DNA of 64,000 nucleotides from Collinsella sp. (GTDB lineage Bacteria > Actinomycetota > Coriobacteriia > Coriobacteriales > Coriobacteriaceae): positions 62,001-126,000 of the forward strand of contig DXZQ01000002.1 in NCBI GenBank assembly GCA_019419585.1, read 5' to 3'. Of the stretch, positions 8,522 to 16,537 are shown piece by piece; position 1 is the stretch's first letter; each line of letters begins with the position of its first letter. The notes beneath the pieces were generated by a model that worked only from the letters and a program-made list of their open reading frames with translations, ran no database searches and was not told the DNA's origin. A program made the position numbers and the translations under genes.

Positions 8522-9292
8522 TTGACGATCGATATGAATAGTGCGGCGGGCACGAACGGTGCGGGCGGCGCCGAGGCCACGCCGCTCATCGAGTTTCGCG
8601 ACGTGGTGTTTTCCTATGCGGGTCATACGGTGGTCGACGGCGTTTCATTGCGGGTGAACCGTGGGGAGCTCGTTGCTCTGCTTGGTCCTAACGGCTGCGG
8701 CAAGACGACGATCATGCGTCTTATCAACGGCCTTGAGCTTGCGGACGCGGGTGCGTACCTGTTCGACGGGCACGTGATCGATGCGGCATATCTCAAGGAT
8801 TCCGCGACGGCCCAGCGGTTCCATCAGCGCGTGGGCTTTGTGTTCCAGAATGCCGACGCGCAGCTCTTTTGCGCTACGGTGGGCGAGGAAGTTGCTTTTG
8901 GTCCCGCGCAGATGGGGTTGCCAGCAGACGAGCTCGAGCGCCGCGTGCGCGATGCCATGGGACTGTTCCAAGTTGCCGACCTTGCCGACGCCTCGCCTTA
9001 TCAGCTTTCGGGTGGGCAAAAGAAGCGTGTGGCGCTGGCGGCCGTCGTGTCGATGAACCCGGATATCTTGGTCCTCGACGAGCCTACCAATGGGCTCGAC
9101 GAGGATTCATGCGACATCGTGGTCAACTTTCTACTGGCCTATGTTGCTGCCGGCAAGACGGTCTTGATGAGCACGCATCATCAAGATTTGGTGCGGCGCC
9201 TGGGTGCCCGCGCCATCTATATCGATCGATATCACCATGTGGTCGAGGCGCCTTCGCCGTCGTATGGAACCGAAAGCGGTGCTACGGACTAG
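8522..9292 (+). CDS. nikO: ECF nickel transporter ATPase component (CbiO/NikO family)
   Basis: This 256-residue ABC ATPase powers the nickel transporter from the cytoplasmic face. Walker A is GPNGCGKTT at about residue 57, the signature is LSGGQKKRVALA, Walker B is ILVLDEPTNGLD, and the H-loop His lies in MSTHHQD. The TTG start is preferred because AGGGAAGGG lies 7 nt before it; the ATG four codons later is too far from the SD. It is the last gene of the operon, 44 bp after nikQ. Many genomes use one such ATPase per ECF module, so this copy is probably dedicated to nickel. Confidence 0.88.
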   Translation: MTIDMNSAAGTNGAGGAEATPLIEFRDVVFSYAGHTVVDGVSLRVNRGELVALLGPNGCGKTTIMRLINGLELADAGAYLFDGHVIDAAYLKDSATAQRFHQRVGFVFQNADAQLFCATVGEEVAFGPAQMGLPADELERRVRDAMGLFQVADLADASPYQLSGGQKKRVALAAVVSMNPDILVLDEPTNGLDEDSCDIVVNFLLAYVAAGKTVLMSTHHQDLVRRLGARAIYIDRYHHVVEAPSPSYGTESGATD

Positions 9293-9372
9293 TTGCTGCG
9301 TAGAGCGTGCGTAGCCGCCCGCGCGGCTTTGCCGTGATGGTATAGTTATCCAGGTTTTTTATGGGGGTGGCT

Positions 9373-10221
9373 ATGCCAAGCTGGAACATTCATATCGCTC
9401 AGACGGAGCGTTTGCTGGAGCGTACCGGTGCGCTTGCCAATAGCGTGCGCGACCGCAATGCCTTTTTGTTTGGCTGCGTGGTTCCGGATATCTTCGTGGG
9501 CTATATGGTCCCTGGCATCGCCGATCCCATCCCGTACCGCATAACGCACTTTGCCAAGCCTGAGCCCATCCCTAAGCCTCGCGAGCATGAGTTCTGGGAT
9601 ACCTATGTGGCACCGTTGCTTAAAAGTTCGTCCACCGGTGCGCCGGCCGCGGCGACCTCGATTATCGAGGAACGCGAGCGACTGAACCGCGTACACTATC
9701 CCCAGCGCTACAAGGATGACGAGCCGGTTGCTGGTCCCGGCGCCTGTGAGTTCTCGCTTGCGTCCGAAGATGTGGCGCAGTCGCTGCTCGATTTAACGCT
9801 GGGCGTCTGGTCGCATCTGGTAGCCGACACGGTATGGAACACGCGTGTGAACCAGTATCTGGAAGCACACGGCGGCAAGCCGTGCGAGGAGTTCCGCATT
9901 AAAAAGCAGGGCGATTTTGACTGGTTTGGCAAGACGCTGGGCATTGTTTCCATCCCGCGTGCGACCGATCGCCTGTATACCGCTGCGACGCGTTTTGGGC
10001 AGTATCCCATCCATAAGGAGTATGTGCTCAAGACTATCGGTGTCATGCACGAGATTGTACGCGAAAACCCCGGCGAGCCCGACCATCCACCATACCGCCT
10101 GCTAACCGAGGAGTTTTTCGACGCAACGTTTACCGAGGTCATCGAGCTGACCGAGGCGGGATTTGCGGCTCGCGTTGCTGCTTCTGACGTTCCCGCGGTC
10201 CCTCTGATTGCTAGCTGCTAG
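9373..10221 (+). CDS. Zn-dependent phospholipase C-like protein
   Basis: This 282-residue protein resembles the uncharacterised Zn_dep_PLPC-like family. Metal-ligand candidates are in MPSWNIHIA at the N-terminus, GCVVPDIF at about residue 35, and WSHLVADTVWN at about 150. There is no signal peptide, so it appears cytoplasmic, unlike secreted toxins of the phospholipase C superfamily. I chose the second ATG (MPSWNIH), since family members start with this motif and GGGGGTGG precedes it. A -10-like TATAGT is at 9341-9346. The substrate is unknown. Its last 4 bp overlap the convergent gene at 10218. Confidence 0.65.
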   Translation: MPSWNIHIAQTERLLERTGALANSVRDRNAFLFGCVVPDIFVGYMVPGIADPIPYRITHFAKPEPIPKPREHEFWDTYVAPLLKSSSTGAPAAATSIIEERERLNRVHYPQRYKDDEPVAGPGACEFSLASEDVAQSLLDLTLGVWSHLVADTVWNTRVNQYLEAHGGKPCEEFRIKKQGDFDWFGKTLGIVSIPRATDRLYTAATRFGQYPIHKEYVLKTIGVMHEIVRENPGEPDHPPYRLLTEEFFDATFTEVIELTEAGFAARVAASDVPAVPLIASC

Positions 10222-11291
10222 CCGGCCGGCTTAACGGTGAACAGTTCATCCCAATTGACCAACAGCTCCCGTCGCAGGGCATCTTCGGCGGTACGCTCCT
10301 GATCGGTCTTTGGGATGTAGGGGAGTCCCGCCTTTTTATGAATGAGCTCGGCAATGCTATCAAAGCTCTTCTTGTCCTTGATCTGGTCGTAGGTAATTTG
10401 TATGACATCGTAGCCCATGCTGGTGAGCGCGGTGGTCCGCTCGGCATCGGAGAGGCTTGCGGCTTCGCCATCGTGGGCGGAACGGCCTTGGCATTCCAAG
10501 ATGACGCCCATGCTGTCGGTGTTGCTCTCTATGAGGATATCGGCGTAGCAGCAGGTTTTGTCATACAGTGAGCGCGCGGCGTCGCTGAGTGGGATGCGCA
10601 CGTTGTTTGCGATGTTGATGCCCATGCCGCCCTCGTTGCGGGGGAGCGAAACAAGCATGGAGGTCTGTACTTCGAAGGGCGAGGCGGTCTGCCCCGTCAT
10701 GTGCTCGGCCGTCCAGCGCAGTTGTTTAACGCCGCGCAGGCCTGCAGCCTGCTTGGCGAACGCGGCGATATCCGCAGCGCTGAGGAGCGGTGGGCGCTTC
10801 CACAAGTTGGTGCCATTGCCGTTGACATCGTTAACTCGCTCCCAGCAGCAGTTGGGTGGAATGAGCTTAAGCGAAATAGCTTCATCAAGTTGTTGTTGCG
10901 TTCGCTCGCAGGGCTTAAACACTGCAAAGGAGCCGCACATCTCGTAGCAAGCCATGAGTAGCTGGTTGCGGGAGACCTGCGTAGCAAGGCTGAGCAGCGT
11001 GAACTCCGGTGAAGTGACATCAAACCCATGTTCAGTCTGCCTAAACGACCCAGGAGGCGGCTCTTGGGTCAGGAGGTGCGATTTAAACAGGCTTCGCGAT
11101 CCGGATTGTGCCCGAGTGAATACAAGCCTGTGAAGCGGTGCGTGAAGCAGGTCTTTTACAACTGCATGACTTCCGAGGCTGCAACATCTGCGATCCATAT
11201 TGCCAAGGCTAATGGCGGGGTAAAGGCCTAATACCTGCGGCGGGATACGGTAATAGTAAAAAGCGGATTGACCACATAGCGTCAGGTCCAT
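10218..11291 (-). CDS. Hypothetical protein with C-terminal PD-(D/E)XK (Vsr/DUF559-like) nuclease fold
   Basis: The function is not known. In this 357-residue protein the C-terminal third has the order expected of a Vsr/DUF559-like domain: Asp in CYADILIES (D251), then ILECQGRSAH (E266, Q268), then a helix and strand SDAERTTALTSMGYDVIQIT. The central part, with SPEFTLLSLA and YEMCGSFAVF, recalls a protein family I associate with Coriobacteriia that may be related to AbiEi-type regulators. The start follows an excellent SD (CTGGAGGACGTC). It stands alone on the minus strand, with no toxin partner or methylase beside it. Whether the nuclease is active is an open question, because the second catalytic pair is E-x-Q, not E-x-K. 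Confidence 0.6.
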   Translation of the reverse strand: MDLTLCGQSAFYYYRIPPQVLGLYPAISLGNMDRRCCSLGSHAVVKDLLHAPLHRLVFTRAQSGSRSLFKSHLLTQEPPPGSFRQTEHGFDVTSPEFTLLSLATQVSRNQLLMACYEMCGSFAVFKPCERTQQQLDEAISLKLIPPNCCWERVNDVNGNGTNLWKRPPLLSAADIAAFAKQAAGLRGVKQLRWTAEHMTGQTASPFEVQTSMLVSLPRNEGGMGINIANNVRIPLSDAARSLYDKTCCYADILIESNTDSMGVILECQGRSAHDGEAASLSDAERTTALTSMGYDVIQITYDQIKDKKSFDSIAELIHKKAGLPYIPKTDQERTAEDALRRELLVNWDELFTVKPAG

Positions 11292-11342
11292 GACGTCCTC
11301 CAGGTCGAAATGTGCTTTTGGACCGTGCGATGCCAGCGTCAA

Positions 11343-11470
11343 TTCGGAAGTATGCGGCAAAATCTGAACCCTGTGAGCAGACCTGGCTTTTGAGCCTAGT
11401 TTATCAGGCATTTTGTTGTGAAAAAACAGGGTGTGCTCGGAGGTCTCGGAATTTGCCGCATACTTCCGAA
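11343..11470. repeat. 128-bp inverted repeat upstream of the nuclease-fold gene
   Basis: Two perfect 19-bp arms (TTCGGAAGTATGCGGCAAA at 11343-11361 and its reverse complement at 11452-11470) enclose 90 nt. They lie just upstream of the minus-strand gene starting at 11291. They could be a MITE-like remnant or paired operator sites. The rest of the gap up to the pyk terminator (11471-11649) shows no gene I can support. Confidence 0.7.
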
Positions 11471-11649
11471 AACGCGGTCGATCTGGCTCTTGCTAAAACG
11501 ATTTAGCAGCGTCGGTTAAAGTGTGGTTTTGCCATCGGGCGAACACTTTTAGCGCCTGAGGCCTTATTTTTGGGCCTCGAAGGGCGGATTTCGCGCTTTT
11601 GGTAAAGAAATGAGTGCGTGTTTTGCCGTGTGCCGGCATTGGCACAGAA

Positions 11650-11684
11650 AAAGGGCCCGGAAGGCGAAGCCTTCCGGGCCCTTT
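11650..11684 (-). terminator. Terminator of pyk
   Basis: A perfect 16-bp stem, AAAGGGCCCGGAAGGC with its complement, has a 3-nt loop and is followed on the minus strand by a T-run. It sits 29 bp beyond the pyk stop codon. Confidence 0.9.
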
Positions 11685-11712
11685 GCAATGCACGTGTGCT
11701 TGCAAGTGCGAT

Positions 11713-13173
11713 TTAGCGCACCTGAGCGACGTAAGCGACGTTGGTCGAGGAGACCTTGTCCTCGAGCTGGACGCTCATGCGGGGATCGCCGGCGGTAGCG
11801 ACGGTCAAATCGCCAGCCTCGACGTAGCCGAGCTCCTTAGCGGTCTCGATCGCCTTGACGATCGTGCCGTTGACGGTGCCCTGGGTAATCTCGGCCTGGT
11901 GCGGGATAACGCCCCAGTACATGATCATCTGCTGGACGGCCCACTCGTGACGGGAGAACGCGCAGATCGGCATGTTGGGACGGAAGTGCGAGATCAGACG
12001 AGCGGTACGACCGGTGGTCGTCGGCACGGTGATGCACTTGGCGCCAACGGTGGTGGCCATGTTCACAGCGGACATACCCACAACGTTGTTGACAACGCGG
12101 GTGCCGTGAGCATCGGCCGGAACCTCGAGCGGAGCGTGGGCCGGGAGGTACTTCTCGGCCTCGAGAGCAATGCTGGCCTGCATCTTAACGGCCTCGACCG
12201 GGTACTTACCGGCAGCGGACTCGCCGGACAGCATAACGGCGTCGGTGCCGTCGTAGATGGCGTTAGCAACGTCGGCAACCTCGGCGCGCGTCGGGCGCGG
12301 GTTCTGCTGCATGGAGTCGAGCATCTGCGTAGCGGTGATAACGGGCTTGTAGGCCGCGTTGCACTTGACGATGATCTCCTTCTGGATGTGCGGAACGAGC
12401 TCGGGCTTGATCTCGATGCCCAGGTCGCCACGGGCGACCATGATGCCGTCGGAAGCCTCGAGGATCTCGTCGAAGTTCTCGACGCCTAGGGCGCACTCGA
12501 TCTTCGGGAAGATCGTCACGTGCTCGCCACCGTTCTCGCGGCAAAGCTCGCGGATGCCGCGGACGGACTCGCCGTCACGGATGAAGGAAGCGGCGATGTA
12601 GTCGATGTTCTCGGTCAGGCCAAAGAGGATGTCCTGACGATCGCGCTCGGTGATGGCGGGCAGCGAGATGTTGACGTTGGGCATGTTGACGCCCTTGCGC
12701 TCGCCGATCAGGCCGTCGTTCTTAACGACGCAGGTCATGTCCTGGCCGCTGACGGACTCGACCTCGAGGGCAACCAGGCCGTCATCGATCAGGATGAGGG
12801 AGCCCTTCTCGACCTCGGAGGGCAGAGCCAGGTAGTCGAGGGAGATGTGCTCAGAGGTGCCGTGGAAATCCTCAGACGTGGGCTGAGCGGTGACGACGAT
12901 CTTATCGCCGGTCTTGACGGCGACCTTCTTGCCGTCGACCAGAAGGCCGGTGCGGACCTCGGGGCCCTTGGTGTCGAGCAGGATGCCGACGGGCAAACCG
13001 AGCTCCTTGGAAATACGGCGGACGCGCTCGATGCGACCGTGGTGCTCGTCGTAGGAGCCGTGCGAGAAGTTAAAACGGGCGACGTTCATGCCCGCCTTAA
13101 TCATCTCGCGGATGGTCTCGTCGCTATCGCAGGCGGGACCCATGGTGCATACAATCTTAGTGCGCTTGTACAT
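11713..13173 (-). CDS. pyk: Pyruvate kinase
   Basis: Pyruvate kinase makes pyruvate and ATP from phosphoenolpyruvate in the last step of glycolysis. The 486-residue protein has the N-terminal substrate loop TKIVCTMGPA, the ARFNFSHG segment, the catalytic lysine loop IFPKIECALGVENFDEI, the metal-binding MVARGDLG, and the ATQMLDSM segment. A C-terminal allosteric domain of normal size follows. There is no extra PEP-utiliser domain. The start follows TGGAGGTCTGA. It is a single-gene unit with its own terminator; a TATAAT -10-like box lies on the minus strand at 13237-13242. Confidence 0.96.
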   Translation of the reverse strand: MYKRTKIVCTMGPACDSDETIREMIKAGMNVARFNFSHGSYDEHHGRIERVRRISKELGLPVGILLDTKGPEVRTGLLVDGKKVAVKTGDKIVVTAQPTSEDFHGTSEHISLDYLALPSEVEKGSLILIDDGLVALEVESVSGQDMTCVVKNDGLIGERKGVNMPNVNISLPAITERDRQDILFGLTENIDYIAASFIRDGESVRGIRELCRENGGEHVTIFPKIECALGVENFDEILEASDGIMVARGDLGIEIKPELVPHIQKEIIVKCNAAYKPVITATQMLDSMQQNPRPTRAEVADVANAIYDGTDAVMLSGESAAGKYPVEAVKMQASIALEAEKYLPAHAPLEVPADAHGTRVVNNVVGMSAVNMATTVGAKCITVPTTTGRTARLISHFRPNMPICAFSRHEWAVQQMIMYWGVIPHQAEITQGTVNGTIVKAIETAKELGYVEAGDLTVATAGDPRMSVQLEDKVSSTNVAYVAQVR

Positions 13174-13500
13174 TCAGACCTCCATCTGACATCGTCTTGC
13201 GCTGATAGATAAACCATAAGAAATAAAACCGTGTTGATTATAACGAAATGGCGACCGAATACCCCAAAAAATCGACCGTATGCCGAATTAGAAGTTCATT
13301 TTTTGCGAAAAAACGGTATATGCAAAAACTTTACCAACCGTTCTAACCGCTGCTATCTGGGCGATATTTCAGTTTGATGATGCGCCGAAGAAAAAACGTT
13401 TTACCAATGTTGAACATCACACGGTCTGCATCGTTGCGAACGGACCCTATTTCCAAATGGATTGTTTTGGCTAGACGCGTCGCTTTGGGGTACCATAGCT
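13174..13500. other. AT-rich divergent promoter region between pyk and the P-type ATPase gene
   Basis: No gene is visible. The region is markedly more AT-rich than its surroundings. It carries a TATAAT on the minus strand (13237-13242) for pyk. On the plus strand a TTGGCT, an 18-nt spacer and TACCAT near 13490 could serve the ATPase gene. Confidence 0.5.
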
Positions 13501-13510
13501 CCACTATCAA

Positions 13511-13614
13511 CTGCCGCTCAGCACGGCAGCCTTGATGAGCCCTTGCCCTTCTCCTGGGAATTATGATCGGGCATCAATCTGCTGAGTGGCCCGAATCCCA
13601 GGAGGGGACTCTAT
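13511..13614 (+). promoter_or_regulatory. Structured 5' leader sequestering the ATPase ribosome-binding site
   Basis: Hairpin 1 pairs CTGCCG (13511-13516) with CGGCAG (13524-13529) around the loop CTCAGCA. Hairpin 2 pairs CTCCTGGGA (13551-13559) with TCCCAGGAG (13596-13604), and inside it TCGGGC (13567-13572) with GCCCGA (13589-13594). Hairpin 2 buries the AGGAGG ribosome-binding site. Loop CTCAGCA is a perfect 7-nt complement of TGCTGAG (13580-13586). TTGATG-AG-CCC (13532-13542) can pair with GGGCATCAA (13569-13577), which competes with the TCGGGC stem. It matches no riboswitch class I recognise, including yybP-ykoY. Confidence 0.65.
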
Positions 13615-16296
13615 ATGCAAAAGGAATACCTGTCCGCCGCGGCGGAGGTGCTCAGCGACCAAGGTGTCGATGAGAACCTCGGCCTAAGCAACGACGAGGC
13701 GTCGTCGCGCCTCGCCAAGACAGGCCCTAACAAGCTCGAGGAAGCCGAGAAGACACCGTTGTGGAAGCGCTTCTTTGAGCAGATGGCCGACCCCATGGTC
13801 ATCATGCTGATCGTTGCCGCCGTCATCAGTGCGCTCACGGGCATGGTCAAGGGCGAGGCGGACTTTGCCGATGTCGCCATCATCATGTTCGTCGTTATCG
13901 TCAACTCGGTGCTGGGCGTGGTCCAGGAGGCTAAAAGCGAGGAGGCTCTCGAGGCCCTGCAGGAGATGAGCGCGGCGCAGTCCAAGGTGCTGCGCGACGG
14001 CAAGCTCGTGCACCTGCCGAGCGCCGAGCTCGTGCCCGGTGACGTGATCATGCTCGAGGCGGGCGACTCCGTCCCGGCCGACTGCCGCGTGCTCGAGAGC
14101 GCCACAATGAAGATCGAGGAGGCCGCCCTTACCGGCGAGTCCGTGCCCGTAGAGAAGCATGCCAACGTGATCGAGCTCGCCGCCGGCACCGACGACGTGC
14201 CGCTCGGCGACCGCAAGAACATGTGCTACATGGGTTCCACCGTGGTATACGGCCGCGGCCGCGCCGTCGTGGTCGGCACCGGCATGAACACCGAGATGGG
14301 TAAGATCGCCGGCGCCCTGGCCGAGGCCAAGGAAGAGCTCACGCCGCTGCAGGTGAAGCTTGCCGAGCTCAGCCGCATCCTCACCATCATGGTTATCGTC
14401 ATCTGCGTCGTCATCTTTGGCGTTGACATCCTCCGCCACGGCGTGGGCAACGTTCTTACCGACCCGACCGCCCTGCTCGATACCTTTATGGTCGCCGTCT
14501 CGCTCGCCGTCGCCGCCATCCCCGAGGGCCTGGTCGCCGTCGTGACCATCGTGCTATCGCTTGGCGTGACCAAGATGGCCAAGCGCCAGGCAATCATCCG
14601 CAAGCTCTCTGCCGTCGAGACTCTCGGCTGCACACAGACCATCTGCTCCGACAAGACCGGTACCCTTACCCAAAACAAGATGACCGTCGTCAAGCACGAG
14701 CTCGCTGCGCCTAAGGAGAAGTTCCTGGCCGGTATGGCCCTTTGCTCCGATGCCCAGTGGGACGAGGAGCTGGGCGAGGCCGTGGGCGAGCCGACCGAGT
14801 GCGCGCTTGTCAACGACGCCGGCAAGGCGGGCCTCACTGGCCTGACTGCCGAGCACCCGCGCGTGGGCGAGGCCCCGTTCGACTCGGGTCGCAAGATGAT
14901 GTCCGTGATCGTCGAGACCCTGGACGGCGAGTACGAGCAGTACACCAAGGGCGCGCCCGACGTGGTGATCGGCCTGTGCACCCATATCTACGAGGGCGAT
15001 AAGGTCGTCCCCCTGACCGAGGAGCGCCGTGCCGAGCTCGTGGCCGCCAACAAGGCCATGGCCGACGAGGCCCTGCGCGTGCTGGCGCTGGCAAGCCGCA
15101 CCTACACCGAGGTCCCGAGCGACTGCAGCCCCGCTGCGCTCGAGCACGACCTGGTCTTCTGCGGCCTGTCCGGCATGATTGACCCGGTCCGTCCCGAGGT
15201 GGCTGACGCTATCCGCGAGGCGCACGACGCCGGTATCCGCACCGTCATGATCACGGGCGACCACATCGACACCGCCGTGGCCATCGCCAAGCAGCTGGGT
15301 ATCGTCGCCGATCGCAGCCAGGCCATCACGGGCGCCGACCTCGACCGCATGAGCGACGAGGAGCTCGACGCGCACATCGAGGACTACGGCGTGTACGCCC
15401 GCGTCCAGCCCGAGCACAAGACCCGTATCGTCGAGGCTTGGAAGTCGCGCGACCAGATCGTGGCCATGACGGGCGACGGCGTCAACGACGCCCCGTCCAT
15501 CAAGCGCGCCGACATCGGCGTGGGCATGGGCATTACCGGCACCGACGTCACCAAGAACGTCGCCGACATGGTGCTCGCCGACGACAACTTTGCCACCATC
15601 ATCGGTGCCTGCGAAGAGGGTCGTCGCATCTACGACAACATCCGCAAGGTCATCCAGTTCCTGCTCTCGGCCAACCTTGCCGAGGTGTTCTCGGTGTTTA
15701 TCGCTACGCTCATCGGCTTTACCATTTTCCAGCCGGTGCAGCTGCTGTGGGTGAACCTGGTTACCGACTGCTTCCCCGCGCTTGCGCTGGGCATGGAGGA
15801 CGCCGAGGGCGACATTATGAAGCGTAAGCCGCGCAACGCCAAGGACGGTGTCTTTGCCGGCAATATGGGCCTGGACTGCGTGGTCCAGGGCCTGATCATC
15901 ACCGTGCTGGTGCTGGCGAGCTTCTTTGTGGGCGTGTACTTTGACATGGGCTACATCCACATCGCCGATATGATTGCCGGCAATGCCGACGAGGAAGGCG
16001 TGATGATGGCGTTCATCACGCTCAACATGGTCGAGATCTTCCACTGCTTCAATATGCGCAGCCGCCGCACGTCGCTGTTTAAGATGAAGAAGCAGAACAT
16101 GTGGCTGTGGGCCTCTGCCGCGCTGGCGCTGGTGCTGACGGTGATCGTAACCGTGCAGCCGACGCTCGCCGAGATGTTCTTTGGCCCCGTGACGCTTGAG
16201 CTCAAGGGCGTTGTCGCCGCGCTGGTCCTTGCCTTCCTGATCATTCCGCTGATGGAGATCTACAAGGCGATCATGCGCGCGATCGAGAAGGAGTAG
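13615..16296 (+). CDS. P-type cation ATPase, SERCA/PMCA-like calcium type
   Basis: This 893-residue membrane ATPase exports a cation, most likely Ca2+. It has the N-terminal cation-ATPase domain, the actuator motif TGES, and the M4 motif IPEGL. The phosphorylation site is CSDKTGTLTQ with Asp346, and the hinge is MTGDGVNDAP. M5 carries NLAEV and M6 carries NLVTD. The PEGL of M4 together with Asn, Thr and Asp of M6 are the calcium-site residues in SERCA, so calcium is a better guess than manganese or magnesium. Ten membrane helices fit the length. The start follows CCAGGAGGGGACTCTAT, which is masked in the leader fold described separately. It is a single-gene unit. Confidence 0.88.
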   Translation: MQKEYLSAAAEVLSDQGVDENLGLSNDEASSRLAKTGPNKLEEAEKTPLWKRFFEQMADPMVIMLIVAAVISALTGMVKGEADFADVAIIMFVVIVNSVLGVVQEAKSEEALEALQEMSAAQSKVLRDGKLVHLPSAELVPGDVIMLEAGDSVPADCRVLESATMKIEEAALTGESVPVEKHANVIELAAGTDDVPLGDRKNMCYMGSTVVYGRGRAVVVGTGMNTEMGKIAGALAEAKEELTPLQVKLAELSRILTIMVIVICVVIFGVDILRHGVGNVLTDPTALLDTFMVAVSLAVAAIPEGLVAVVTIVLSLGVTKMAKRQAIIRKLSAVETLGCTQTICSDKTGTLTQNKMTVVKHELAAPKEKFLAGMALCSDAQWDEELGEAVGEPTECALVNDAGKAGLTGLTAEHPRVGEAPFDSGRKMMSVIVETLDGEYEQYTKGAPDVVIGLCTHIYEGDKVVPLTEERRAELVAANKAMADEALRVLALASRTYTEVPSDCSPAALEHDLVFCGLSGMIDPVRPEVADAIREAHDAGIRTVMITGDHIDTAVAIAKQLGIVADRSQAITGADLDRMSDEELDAHIEDYGVYARVQPEHKTRIVEAWKSRDQIVAMTGDGVNDAPSIKRADIGVGMGITGTDVTKNVADMVLADDNFATIIGACEEGRRIYDNIRKVIQFLLSANLAEVFSVFIATLIGFTIFQPVQLLWVNLVTDCFPALALGMEDAEGDIMKRKPRNAKDGVFAGNMGLDCVVQGLIITVLVLASFFVGVYFDMGYIHIADMIAGNADEEGVMMAFITLNMVEIFHCFNMRSRRTSLFKMKKQNMWLWASAALALVLTVIVTVQPTLAEMFFGPVTLELKGVVAALVLAFLIIPLMEIYKAIMRAIEKE

Positions 16297-16298
16297 GT

Positions 16299-16421
16299 CG
16301 AAAGGCCATCCTTCCCACCGGCCCGACCGCCTGCGGGGTTTCTTCCTCGCTGGTCCTCGCGCTTCGCGCTGCGGGATCGCTCGGAAGAAACCCCTCCCGG
16401 CGGGCGGGCCTTCGGATAACC
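16299..16421. repeat. Long nested palindrome downstream of the ATPase gene
   Basis: GGGGTTTCTTCC (16335-16346) pairs perfectly with GGAAGAAACCCC (16383-16394). Outside it CCGCC and GGCCCG pair with GGCGG and CGGGCC, and inside it there is a smaller GC hairpin. The whole forms a rod about 120 nt long. It has no T-run and precedes the true terminator, so it may be a REP-like or mRNA-protecting structure. Confidence 0.65.
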
Positions 16422-16452
16422 TCTCGGGACCATTGGCTGAGGGAAAGTATGT

Positions 16453-16488
16453 GAGTCGGTCGAGCGTTTGCTCGACCGACTCTTTTTT
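16453..16488 (+). terminator. Strong intrinsic terminator before rsgA
   Basis: A perfect 13-bp stem, GAGTCGGTCGAGC with its complement, has a GTTT loop and is followed directly by six T residues. It ends the ATPase transcript. A conditional role ahead of rsgA cannot be excluded, because it lies only 50 bp upstream of that start. Confidence 0.92.
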
Positions 16489-16537
16489 GTGGGTAAAATA
16501 CCTGCTCAGTTGTGTGGTTTTGTGCTGGGAGGCATCT

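Noticed and set aside
13511..13614. yybP-ykoY manganese riboswitch
   Set aside because: The gene context fits, but I cannot find the conserved loop sequences of that class; the fold seen here is different.
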